From: Deltaproteobacteria bacterium
Lineage (GTDB): Bacteria > Myxococcota_A > JAADFL01
Reading direction: 5' to 3'
DNA: 9,712 nt
Assembly: GCA_013152945.1 (NCBI GenBank)
Contig: JAADFL010000016.1
Location: 1 to 9,712, forward strand
The position numbers were made by a program, and so were the translations under genes. Below the pieces are notes generated by a model. The model made no database searches. It was not told the origin of the DNA and saw nothing but the letters and a program-made list of their open reading frames with translations. Below are positions 1-6,986 of this stretch, piece by piece (position 1 is the first letter of the stretch; the number at the start of each line of letters is the position of its first letter).

Positions 1-613
1 TACCGAAGACGGTGAGATACCTGCGGGCGAGGAGCCGAACTGGCTTACGTACAACAGCTTCAGGCAGAACGAGCAGGGCGAGGGCGTGTTCAATGCGCCG
101 GACCTGAAGGTCGAATTGTGGTTGGATACGAATAGTTGCCCCTCCGGCTTGGAGCTGGTAGCCAAGGTAATGAACGTGGGAGCACTTGGAGTCGCACCCG
201 GCCTGCCGGTGAGTTTCTATTATGGTACAGAGAACAACCCGGGGGATTACCTGGGTACTGCTGAAACCACTGAGGCAGTGCTGCCGGGTGGTTCGACACT
301 GGTTACGTACGATTATGTCGTGCCTGAAGGCGGAGTTAAGGAAAAGCAATTTTTTGCGCGCGTGGACGACAAGGGAGACGGCACGGGCACACAGAACGAG
401 TGCAACGAGGATAATAACACCGGGGAAACCAAACTGCTTGAAGGAGAGGTGTGTGACTGCAAGGATAATGATTGTGACGGCCTGGTGGATGAAGACCAGG
501 ATATGTGCTCATCTCCAACCGCTTGTATCGAGTGTGGCTGCAGGGAGCCCTGCACAATGGGAGAGTGCCCCGCGGGTTTCAAGTGCGTGGATAATTACTG
601 TGTCCCGAAATAG
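1..613 (+). CDS. C-terminal part of a secreted CARDB / MopE-motif Cys-rich protein (5' end outside window)
   Basis: The reading frame is open from base 2 to the TAG at 611-613, giving 203 residues with no start, so the gene begins upstream of the window. A GTG at 86 could be called a start, but the frame and the family-like sequence (EEPNWLTYNSFRQN) continue upstream of it. Residues about 33-135 look like a CARDB beta-sandwich: it begins APDLKVELW and ends with the typical ECNEDNNTGE. Next comes CDCKDNDCDGLVDED, the Asp/Cys motif of the MopE-like putative metal-binding family, then a Cys-rich tail ending ECPAGFKCVDNYCVPK. In Myxococcota such tails commonly follow FG-GAP/VCBS propellers in large exported proteins, so the missing N-terminus is probably a propeller; that is inference. 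An extracytoplasmic location is likely from the many cysteines and the acidic, calcium-type motif. The substrate or partner is unknown. The gene is convergent with the next one. Confidence 0.85.
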   Translation, partial: TEDGEIPAGEEPNWLTYNSFRQNEQGEGVFNAPDLKVELWLDTNSCPSGLELVAKVMNVGALGVAPGLPVSFYYGTENNPGDYLGTAETTEAVLPGGSTLVTYDYVVPEGGVKEKQFFARVDDKGDGTGTQNECNEDNNTGETKLLEGEVCDCKDNDCDGLVDEDQDMCSSPTACIECGCREPCTMGECPAGFKCVDNYCVPK

Positions 614-634
614 AACCGTTGCCGGTCGCCCTCT

Positions 635-2185
635 TTAGTCATCCGCCCTCAATAGCCTGGAATCCAGAGTCTCACCTGTATCGAAATGAAATTGCACGTC
701 CCATCCATAGCTGCCGTCATCCGAAGAAATGATTACCTGTATGGCATGTTCCGTGCCCCCCTGTACATCGTAATCACCGCCATGGTCCATCCAAATGCAA
801 TCGCTCGCCCCATCATCCATCAGGAGCCACTTGTCATCGACACGCATGCCCCAGTGTGCATTGCCCGAAACAGCCGGTTCTATATGCATGGTGGTTGCAT
901 TTTCAGGATATCTGACCGTGCCGGAGTAAACCAGGATGAAATAATCTTCAATGGATGCAGAGAGCCCCGAATTATCGAGTCCGGGAATCGTATCTACGAG
1001 CGGGCCTGTGTTTTCAGCGAGTTTGAGCCAGCCACCGGACACGGGTACGCTTGTTTTCGGTTCACCGGCCTTTGCATTTTCGCTCCAAAGGTTGTCGAGG
1101 TCTACAGCGGTTATCAAGGAACATTTCTTTGAACCTGTATGAGTGAATACCTCGAGCCTCATGCCGTTGAATACCAAGGGGTCGGTCCAATCGCTTGAAT
1201 CGCTGATTTCCTCGCAGTCGTCCAGGCCGTCCTTGTCGTAATCACTTGCCGGCGGCGAGACGTGCAGTTTTTTTTCAGTCGAGCCCGTGAGATGAACCTC
1301 GTTGGTTACGGTCAGGCCTGCCATGTATTCACCGGGGCAGTAATACGTGTGTTGAGCTGTAGGTTGAATCCCGGAAACATCGTCCGAACCGTCACCGAAT
1401 ACGAAATAATAGTCTATTATTTTCAGTCCGGTCGGATCGAAGGAATTCCTGCCGTTCAACAATATTGGAACACCTGCAGGTGCCGGGTCCGGGAAAGACA
1501 GTCTCGCAATAGGTTTGTCTGTGTCTGTGTCTGTGTCGATGTCTGTGTCTGTGTCTGTGTCTGTGTCGGTATCAGTGTCGGTATCTGAATCACCCTCCAC
1601 TTCGATGGTTTTTTCGAATTGGTCATCCAGGGTTTCTCGCATTTCATCCTTGCTGTTTTCCTCTTCCACTATTTCAGCATCACCAGGAAAAATTTCTTTA
1701 TCTGGATAGTGGGCTGCTTCGTCAGCATCCTTTTCAGAGATATTCTCCCTTGTCTCCGAATGTTCTCCCTCATTATTACTTGGCCCGAGCCACAGGGAGA
1801 CATTTTCTATACTGCCCTTTCTGAACCTGGCGCTTCTTAAGTCCGTGGCTACTACCTTGGCCAGCTTGTACACAATGGCCTGTACCTGGATCTTGTCGTT
1901 CATGGTGCGGCCCGGATAGATGAGCCCGGAAATAGGCGGCTTCAACTGGACAAGGTTAATCTCACGAAAAGCTTTATCTATTATTTTACCCGTGGCCGGA
2001 TCGAGCACCTGCACCTTCAACCAATCCACCTGGGCCGGGATTTGGAAATCTATTTCCACGTTGTAATGGATGGCGGTAACACTATTTGCAGAGTTTGAGC
2101 AGCCTGTTGAATAGAGCACCGACCCCAGTACACAGAATGATAGATAAATTGCTTTATGGCCCAAGGATATGCTCTTATCATTCAT
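635..2185 (-). CDS. PKD-domain lipoprotein with Asp-Thr linker and PA14-like C-terminus
   Basis: The protein has 516 residues counted from the ATG at 2185. An in-frame ATG at 2206 would add seven residues. I prefer 2185 because it gives a normal signal peptide: Lys4, His10 and Lys11, a hydrophobic stretch, then STGC with Cys29 as the probable lipidation site (Ser at -3 is atypical). A TGGGG lies six bases upstream of it. The 2206 start has AAGGG at nine bases and cannot be excluded. Residues 36-135 form an unrecognised beta-rich domain, and 136-198 a very acidic stretch. Residues 199-223 are the Asp-Thr tract. Residues about 224-310 are a PKD domain (FVFGDGSDDVSG, HTYYCPGEYMAGLTV). DYDKDGLDD at 315-323 is a thrombospondin-3-like calcium loop. 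Residues 340-505 end in a region resembling a divergent PA14 fold (YSGTVRYPENATTMHI, MRVDDKWLLMDDG, HAIQVIISSDDGS). It is probably surface-exposed and may bind glycan, which is inference. It is last in the minus-strand gene series. Confidence 0.88.
   Translation of the reverse strand: MNDKSISLGHKAIYLSFCVLGSVLYSTGCSNSANSVTAIHYNVEIDFQIPAQVDWLKVQVLDPATGKIIDKAFREINLVQLKPPISGLIYPGRTMNDKIQVQAIVYKLAKVVATDLRSARFRKGSIENVSLWLGPSNNEGEHSETRENISEKDADEAAHYPDKEIFPGDAEIVEEENSKDEMRETLDDQFEKTIEVEGDSDTDTDTDTDTDTDTDIDTDTDTDKPIARLSFPDPAPAGVPILLNGRNSFDPTGLKIIDYYFVFGDGSDDVSGIQPTAQHTYYCPGEYMAGLTVTNEVHLTGSTEKKLHVSPPASDYDKDGLDDCEEISDSSDWTDPLVFNGMRLEVFTHTGSKKCSLITAVDLDNLWSENAKAGEPKTSVPVSGGWLKLAENTGPLVDTIPGLDNSGLSASIEDYFILVYSGTVRYPENATTMHIEPAVSGNAHWGMRVDDKWLLMDDGASDCIWMDHGGDYDVQGGTEHAIQVIISSDDGSYGWDVQFHFDTGETLDSRLLRADD
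1517..1591. repeat. Asp-Thr coding tract with a pure GACACA hexamer array
   Basis: The tract encodes residues 199-223 of the PKD lipoprotein: Asp-Ser, seven Asp-Thr, Asp-Ile, three Asp-Thr, Asp. Read on the minus strand, the first Thr codons are ACC, ACT, ACC. The remaining seven Thr codons are all ACA, next to GAC throughout, interrupted by one ATC (Ile216). The downstream part is therefore a near-perfect 6-bp microsatellite, whose length changes would stay in frame. Confidence 0.95.
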
Positions 2186-2336
2186 CAAATGCCCCATCTC
2201 AACCATTGAAATAAACCCTTGGTAAGTTTATTCCAAGTCAGGCCCTTTATGCAATACTCCAAAAATCACGGCGATGGCCGAATTAAAATTTAGGTGGTAC
2301 TGCCGAATGAATGCGGTTCGCGAATCGCGCCTACAA
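2186..2336. other. 151-bp intergenic spacer between the pseudokinase gene and the PKD lipoprotein gene
   Basis: No coding region is seen. On the minus strand a weak promoter-like pair, TTGCAT and TAAACT with 18 bases between, lies just upstream of the 2206 ATG; its match to the sigma-70 consensus is poor. An inverted repeat CTTGG/CCAAG (2218-2222 and 2233-2237) overlaps the AAGGG that would serve the 2206 start, so it could mask that ribosome site. A palindromic TTCGCGAA occurs near 2318-2325. No stem followed by a T-run marks a terminator for the upstream gene. Whether gene 2 has its own promoter cannot be decided here. Confidence 0.35.
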
Positions 2337-4370
2337 CTAAATATTGCTTGTAGATCTGAATCTCAAGCAGCCGATTTCACGAAGCATAAAAGTGAGTCTC
2401 AAGGCAATAGTGGAATCCTGCTTCATGGATTGCATGATTTGCCGCAGGCTGGTGCCCTTGCTCAATTCCCTCAATATTCTTGTATGAACTGGTCCGAGGT
2501 TAAAAGCCGGGGACAGGGCCTTCTTTATCTTGGGAACACTGTCCATATCATCCGACATGCTTGCACGAATAAAGGCAAGGGGAGAATGGTTCATGACTCC
2601 CTCAAATATTACCTTGTGCGTATCAATTACCAACGGCACCTTGGAGATCCTTATTTTCACCATGTTATAGAAAGCGAACTTACCTGCAGCCCAACCAAAC
2701 AACTTGAGGAGCCTGCCCATTATTTGCTCCTCGAGCAGGGAGGCAAGCTGGTGGGCGGTCAAAACGCCACTGGCCAGTAACAGCTCCGAAAGGCGCATGT
2801 GCCTGATTGCCGCCTCGCCAAGGGCTTGTTCAAGGGTCTTTCTTCTTATGATGCCCTTTTTCACCAGGAATTCTCCGAGGAGCTCGGATTCGATGTTCGA
2901 ACGGACATACTCGATATTCCCTTCTTTGAAATATAGTGATTTCACCACGTGTCCACGTTTAACTTCCAGCCTGCCTGTTCTCTTGTCCTCAGCCAGTCGA
3001 TTGAGGATGTGCGGCAAGGAAGTTTTTGCCAGGTTGCCGTAAAAAACCGCCTTTTTCGGCCCCGGCACCGGTACTTCCGTCTGGACATCGCCCGGAAGCG
3101 GTGGGGGAGAAGGGGGCTCGGGCATTTGTTTGCCGGCCAAGATATCTTTTCGCAACAGGCTGACATCCACACTTGCTGTTTTGCCGTTCGAACCTGTAAT
3201 CATCTCGGTAAGAGATATCTCGTCCCAGGACGCTTCCGTCGTCTCCTCTATATCGAAATCACCCAGGTCGGCCAGGGGCGCCCCGAGATCTTTAGGGCCT
3301 GTCTTCGTAGTATCCATGGTTCCCTCGTAGTCGAGGGCTGCAGACAGGGGCAATACCTCCACTTCGAATTGAGCTTCATCTGAAGACCCGATTGGCTCGG
3401 TTTTCAATACTCTTGATATTTCATTGTCCAGTTTTCTTTCTTCTTCCTGTTCCTTGGTGATCTCGTTATGGAACAACTTTGTGATTGCCGCCGACAAGGG
3501 TTTCAGCGCGGCCTGTCCGGGCCGTAAGCCCGTTACCTCCAAAATGGCGCTCCTGGCCGCCATTGCGCTGGAATACTGTTGTTCTTTGTCCTTTGAAAGC
3601 AGTTTCCTTATGATCTCGGCGAGCCGGTTGGGCAAGCCATTGAGTAAATCATGATCCCATCCGGATTTCATGACCCGATCACGCAGCTCTTCCGTGCTGC
3701 AATTTCTTGGATACAGGGGCTTCAGCACCATGAGTTCGGCCATTATGACACCCACGGAGAACAGGTCGCACGCAATGGTAGGTTCATTGCCTGCACAAAG
3801 ATCGCTTGAATATGCGAGCCTCAATCGTTCAGTGCTTTCAGGCTCCTTGCCGATCCTTCTAAGTGCCCTTGTAATGGCAAAGTCCCCGAGTTTGATCCTT
3901 CCATCAAATCCGAATATCACGTTTCTTGGCGTGATGCCGCCGTGTACAACGAGCATAGGCGAATCACCAAGACTGTTGAATTTATGTGCCGCCCATAGTG
4001 CCTCGAAGAGTTCAATCCCGACCCTGCAGCCGATTGTCAAAGGCAACTTTTTTTTCCGGCGTAAGCTCTTTAGTATGACCTGCGCCAAATCACGGCCGTG
4101 CAGGTATTCCATCACTATATATGGTGTGTCGCACTTTATGTCATAATCGAGAAGGCCGAGGATCTTGGGGTGCTCAAGGGCATGCCAGAGCTGTAGCTCC
4201 TCTTCCAGGGCTTCCAGGAACGTGCCGTCACTGGAATAAGGCTGCTTCAACACCTGTAACAGCACCGTGGAAGTGAATCCCCTGACTCCTATGGGCTTGG
4301 CTTTGTACGAAGCCGCCAGGCTTCCCTTGGCCACAGGCTTGACCAGTAGATAGTCATGGAAGCGCTTCAT
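2337..4370 (-). CDS. Ser/Thr pseudokinase fused to PATAN (DUF4388) and MshEN-like domains
   Basis: The protein has 677 residues from the ATG at 4370. Five consecutive codons upstream and at this point (TTG, CTG, GTG, ATT, ATG from 4382) could each initiate, so the exact start is uncertain by four residues. Residues 1-280 follow a Hanks-type kinase: VMEYLHGRDL hinge, VVHGGITPRNVIF catalytic loop, IKLGDFA, and CDLFSVGVIMAELM helix F. Key residues are missing. The glycine loop is degenerate (VAKGSLAAS), the beta-3 Lys is Gln39, HRD is HGG with the catalytic Asp replaced by Gly145, the following Lys is Thr147, and DFG is DFA. Asn150 and Asp163 remain. It is therefore probably an inactive pseudokinase. 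An acidic linker and a Pro-rich segment (417-437) follow. Residues 442-497 are PATAN (FYGNLAKTSLPHILNRLAED, SLYFKEGNIEYVRSN), and 498-570 is MshEN-like (LGEFLVKKGIIRRKTLEQAL). A helical, winged-helix-like tail covers 590-677. There is no signal peptide, so it is cytoplasmic; a scaffold or signalling role is inferred. Confidence 0.94.
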   Translation of the reverse strand: MKRFHDYLLVKPVAKGSLAASYKAKPIGVRGFTSTVLLQVLKQPYSSDGTFLEALEEELQLWHALEHPKILGLLDYDIKCDTPYIVMEYLHGRDLAQVILKSLRRKKKLPLTIGCRVGIELFEALWAAHKFNSLGDSPMLVVHGGITPRNVIFGFDGRIKLGDFAITRALRRIGKEPESTERLRLAYSSDLCAGNEPTIACDLFSVGVIMAELMVLKPLYPRNCSTEELRDRVMKSGWDHDLLNGLPNRLAEIIRKLLSKDKEQQYSSAMAARSAILEVTGLRPGQAALKPLSAAITKLFHNEITKEQEEERKLDNEISRVLKTEPIGSSDEAQFEVEVLPLSAALDYEGTMDTTKTGPKDLGAPLADLGDFDIEETTEASWDEISLTEMITGSNGKTASVDVSLLRKDILAGKQMPEPPSPPPLPGDVQTEVPVPGPKKAVFYGNLAKTSLPHILNRLAEDKRTGRLEVKRGHVVKSLYFKEGNIEYVRSNIESELLGEFLVKKGIIRRKTLEQALGEAAIRHMRLSELLLASGVLTAHQLASLLEEQIMGRLLKLFGWAAGKFAFYNMVKIRISKVPLVIDTHKVIFEGVMNHSPLAFIRASMSDDMDSVPKIKKALSPAFNLGPVHTRILRELSKGTSLRQIMQSMKQDSTIALRLTFMLREIGCLRFRSTSNI

Positions 4371-4384
4371 AATCACCAGCAATC

Positions 4385-4425
4385 GCCCGGGAGTTTATTA
4401 TATTATCCCGGATATCGTCCCGGGC
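4385..4425. repeat. GC-rich inverted repeat between the toroid lipoprotein gene and the pseudokinase gene
   Basis: The 8-bp arms GCCCGGGA (4385-4392) and TCCCGGGC (4418-4425) are perfectly complementary, with 25 AT-rich bases between them. A competing short stem, CCCGG (4407-4411) with CCGGG (4420-4424), shares the second arm. On the plus strand the repeat is followed by CTTTTC, but no gene is read towards it from that side. On the minus strand it sits just after the TAG of gene 4 and is followed by ATAAT-rich sequence and no T-run, so it is a poor intrinsic terminator. It may stabilise mRNA ends or lower translation of the downstream gene. Confidence 0.5.
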
Positions 4426-4432
4426 TTTTCCA

Positions 4433-6922
4433 CTAGTATATCACACCAAGGTATCTCATGTACCAGTATGGCAACAGCCAGAACATGGGACACTGTTCAG
4501 CCTTGCCGTCACCACCCCTTTGTAACTGGTACATGTTTCCGTTCCACCACACGGTCCTTATCTCGTCATAGGGCGGTACCTCGGTAAGCTGCTTGTCATT
4601 GGATCTGTCTGCAGCGGAATCCACTATATAGTCTTTCCTGAAGGAGAGATCCACCGGCCAGTCGCGCAGGTCGAATGGTATTTCCTGCAAAGTCCTTATT
4701 GCGTCTGCAAGGTAATGCTTGTCTTTCACCGCACTTGCAACAATGGCCGCCCACAAGGGATTGCGTTCCAGCTTCTCCCATTCATAGACCTGCAACATTG
4801 AATCGAGCCAAATCTTCCTCCGGTCCGGGTTGGGATCGTAACGGAGCAATGTATTGTACGCAAGGAAGGCCAATTCGTGGTCCGAATGATTGGCCAGGGT
4901 CCTGGAAGTCACTGTTTTCACGTCTTTGCTAAAGGTTGCAAGCACATCGTACCTGTACTTTGTAATAAGCATATCATATGCCTCATACAAATCTTTATCA
5001 CCGGTCATGTGCCATGCGGCCAGCAGGTGGCCCAGTATCTCGGTTGAATTCAGCCAGGCGCCGCCGCCCCACAGCCCGACGCAGACAGCGGTCCAGTCCG
5101 AGCTGCCATCTCCCTGCTTGATGCAATGGCTCAAGTCTATTTCACCCTTTTCGTTGACAAGGGCTCCGTACACCTCGGGTTGCCAGTGGCCGTACTTGGT
5201 CATCTTGCCGTCCAGGTCTATCAACGTGAAGCCTCCATCAACGATGTAATGGGCCAGTGCGCCCGCATGGTCCGCGATTTCAGCCTTCTCGGCATCGTCT
5301 TTGGCACAAAGGTCATAGTACAGGGGATACCCGAAGAAATGGCCGGTGGTCTCATCGGAAGATGTATCATCCTTCCAATAGTACGTCCTGTTCTTGTAAT
5401 CGACTTTGTGCCAGTTGTCCCTCGTGGCTTTGTCCTCGAATACCGGGCCTTCGTCGTCACGCACGAGAGACCTGGTGACAAAACCACGTTTCATGCCTGC
5501 TTCCTTGAAACTGATTGCAGGAATGTCTATTTGGAGCATCATGGTCTCTATGGCCTTTCTTGCACGTTTGTAATATTTCTCATCCTTTGTGACCGCATAT
5601 GCAAAGCAGAAGGCTCCTACCTGCATCTGTGTCCATAGGCCGTCGTTATCCGAGTCGTACCTTGTCGGCGAGCCTGAATGGTCCCACGGGTCGCTCCAGT
5701 GAATCTCGGGGGACACGAAACCATCCATTCGCCAGTAATGGTCGTTCAGGTACTTGTCAAAGTAAGCGGCCTTTTTTTCCAATGTCATGGTATCGTCGAT
5801 GTAAACCTCGCCAATACCGGCAGGAGTTGCAAACCATCTGGCGCCGTCCTTGCCGATTACCGCCGAATTTACGTGATTGTCCGGCAACCACCTCTGTATG
5901 GCATAATAGTCAGGGTGATCTGCCGATGGATCGAAAAATGTGCCGCCTATCTCGTGACCGAGCAGGAGCGTGCCGTTTTGACCCGGGAATATCGATGTAA
6001 TATTCCCGTTTGGAAGCCCGCCGGGCTCTGCCTTGATTAGCTCGGACTTGTCTCCGTTTATATGCGCGACTCCGGTTGAACAACCCACCCATACCCCGGT
6101 TCCCTCGAAGTCGGTCTCCACAACCAGGCATTGATCATCCGGTAATTTGCCTGAACTCGAGTCAAGGGATGTGAAATTATTTCCATCCCATTTCCATACA
6201 GGGGCGTTTATGGAAGACGTGACCCAGATCTCCTGGGCGGAAACCGCGGCAATGTCCAACGGGGCCACTGCCTGTGCTGCAGCAACTACGGAAAAGGTAT
6301 TGTTCGAAACCTTTGCAATGTTCCGGCTTGTGGCCAGGAACACAGTATCTTCCAATACAGACAAACGCGTGGCCGGGCTGTCCAGGGCCACGCTCGATCC
6401 TGCTGAGCCGCCGGGATCCACAAGATCGAGCCTCTTGTCTTCCATAAGCACCGCCAGCATACCCGACTTGCTGAGCTTTCTTCCAAGGTCCACGATCTTG
6501 CCGTCACCTCCGGGTAGAGTGACTTTTACAAATTCGTCTTTGCTTGTATCAAGTACGTACAAGCCGCTGCCGGTGCCTGCCCAAATCTTGCCGCCTGCGG
6601 AAGACATGACCTTAACATCGAGGTCAGGCAACTTGCCGGTGTCAATATACTGATTGGACATCTCTTGCGGGTATGGCACATCTTTGTACGTTTTTGTGTG
6701 CTCCTTTACTTCGTTTACAACAGAGTCAGGGATATTAACGTCCGTATCAGTGTCCGTGTCGGTGTCCGTGTCAGTGTCCGTATCGGTGTCCGTGTCGGTA
6801 TCCGTATCGGCATCCGCGTCTCCATTCTTGTTGCTTCCACATCCCTGGAACACCGTTAATGTGGACAGGAACAACAAAGAAACAGCCAGGGCCGTGCATA
6901 GCAGTCCTGATTTTCCAAACAT
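4433..6922 (-). CDS. Lipoprotein with Asp-Thr linker, Reg_prop-like beta-propeller and alpha/alpha-toroid domain (paralog A)
   Basis: The protein has 829 residues. The ATG at 6922 is fixed by AGGAGGAGG five bases upstream. The signal peptide (Lys4, hydrophobic 7-25) ends at FQGC, so Cys28 is the likely lipidated residue, with an atypical lipobox. Residues 35-61 are DADA(DT)11D. A propeller of about six or seven blades spans roughly 95-375; blade signatures include IWAGTGSGLYVLD (113-125), VWVGCSTGVAHI (277-288) and RWFATPAGIGEV (362-373). Residues about 395-829 form a helical toroid resembling six-hairpin glycosidases. Its landmarks are DSDNDGLWTQMQVGAF (423-438), YYWKDDTSSDETTGHFFGY (514-532), GHWQPE (578-583), RNPLWAAIVASAV (720-732) and FWLLPYWYMRYLG (814-826). 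I recall propeller-plus-toroid proteins of this kind in other environmental bacteria, without an assigned reaction; a carbohydrate-active role is inferred from the fold only. It sits in the envelope, outside the inner membrane. It starts 64 bp after the stop of its paralog, so co-transcription is likely. Confidence 0.96.
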   Translation of the reverse strand: MFGKSGLLCTALAVSLLFLSTLTVFQGCGSNKNGDADADTDTDTDTDTDTDTDTDTDTDTDVNIPDSVVNEVKEHTKTYKDVPYPQEMSNQYIDTGKLPDLDVKVMSSAGGKIWAGTGSGLYVLDTSKDEFVKVTLPGGDGKIVDLGRKLSKSGMLAVLMEDKRLDLVDPGGSAGSSVALDSPATRLSVLEDTVFLATSRNIAKVSNNTFSVVAAAQAVAPLDIAAVSAQEIWVTSSINAPVWKWDGNNFTSLDSSSGKLPDDQCLVVETDFEGTGVWVGCSTGVAHINGDKSELIKAEPGGLPNGNITSIFPGQNGTLLLGHEIGGTFFDPSADHPDYYAIQRWLPDNHVNSAVIGKDGARWFATPAGIGEVYIDDTMTLEKKAAYFDKYLNDHYWRMDGFVSPEIHWSDPWDHSGSPTRYDSDNDGLWTQMQVGAFCFAYAVTKDEKYYKRARKAIETMMLQIDIPAISFKEAGMKRGFVTRSLVRDDEGPVFEDKATRDNWHKVDYKNRTYYWKDDTSSDETTGHFFGYPLYYDLCAKDDAEKAEIADHAGALAHYIVDGGFTLIDLDGKMTKYGHWQPEVYGALVNEKGEIDLSHCIKQGDGSSDWTAVCVGLWGGGAWLNSTEILGHLLAAWHMTGDKDLYEAYDMLITKYRYDVLATFSKDVKTVTSRTLANHSDHELAFLAYNTLLRYDPNPDRRKIWLDSMLQVYEWEKLERNPLWAAIVASAVKDKHYLADAIRTLQEIPFDLRDWPVDLSFRKDYIVDSAADRSNDKQLTEVPPYDEIRTVWWNGNMYQLQRGGDGKAEQCPMFWLLPYWYMRYLGVIY
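6740..6820. repeat. Asp-Thr coding tract of paralog A
   Basis: The tract encodes residues 35-61, DADA followed by eleven Asp-Thr and a final Asp. On the minus strand the Thr codons alternate regularly between ACG and ACC or ACT, while Asp alternates between GAT and GAC. This gives a degenerate 12-bp unit (GAY ACG GAY ACY) on top of the 6-bp protein period. The synonymous variation separates it from the pure ACA array in gene 2. Confidence 0.95.
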
Positions 6923-6927
6923 CTAAT

Positions 6928-6936
6928 CCTCCTCCT
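6928..6936 (-). promoter_or_regulatory. Strong ribosome binding site deciding the start of paralog A
   Basis: The minus strand reads AGGAGGAGG, then five bases (ATTAG), then ATG. It is the best Shine-Dalgarno sequence in the window. It suggests efficient independent initiation even though the gene lies only 64 bp behind its upstream neighbour. Confidence 0.85.
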
Positions 6937-6986
6937 CTTTCAAAATTGGTTCTTACGCATTATCACTGCCGGCGCCGCTTTCAGTA

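Noticed and set aside
614-634. Terminator between the convergent genes
   Set aside because: Only a four-base ACCG/CGGT pairing is present (615-618 with 623-626), and no T-run is attached, so it is too weak to call.
1262-1588. Plus-strand frame encoding a Cys-Val repeat
   Set aside because: It is the complement of the Asp-Thr tract of the PKD lipoprotein read in another frame. The same effect gives Ser-Val repeats opposite the other two tracts.
3670-4146. Plus-strand 158-codon frame inside the pseudokinase gene
   Set aside because: It is antisense to the kinase-like domain, whose motifs are clear. It has no plausible ribosome site or recognisable protein features.
2337-4370. Reading the kinase domain as an active Ser/Thr kinase
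   Set aside because: The Lys of beta-3, the HRD Asp and the catalytic-loop Lys are all replaced, so activity by the usual mechanism is unlikely.
4385-4430. Plus-strand stem followed by CTTTTC as an intrinsic terminator
   Set aside because: No plus-strand gene leads into it, and the T-run is only four bases. On the minus strand, where the genes are read, no T-run follows the stem.
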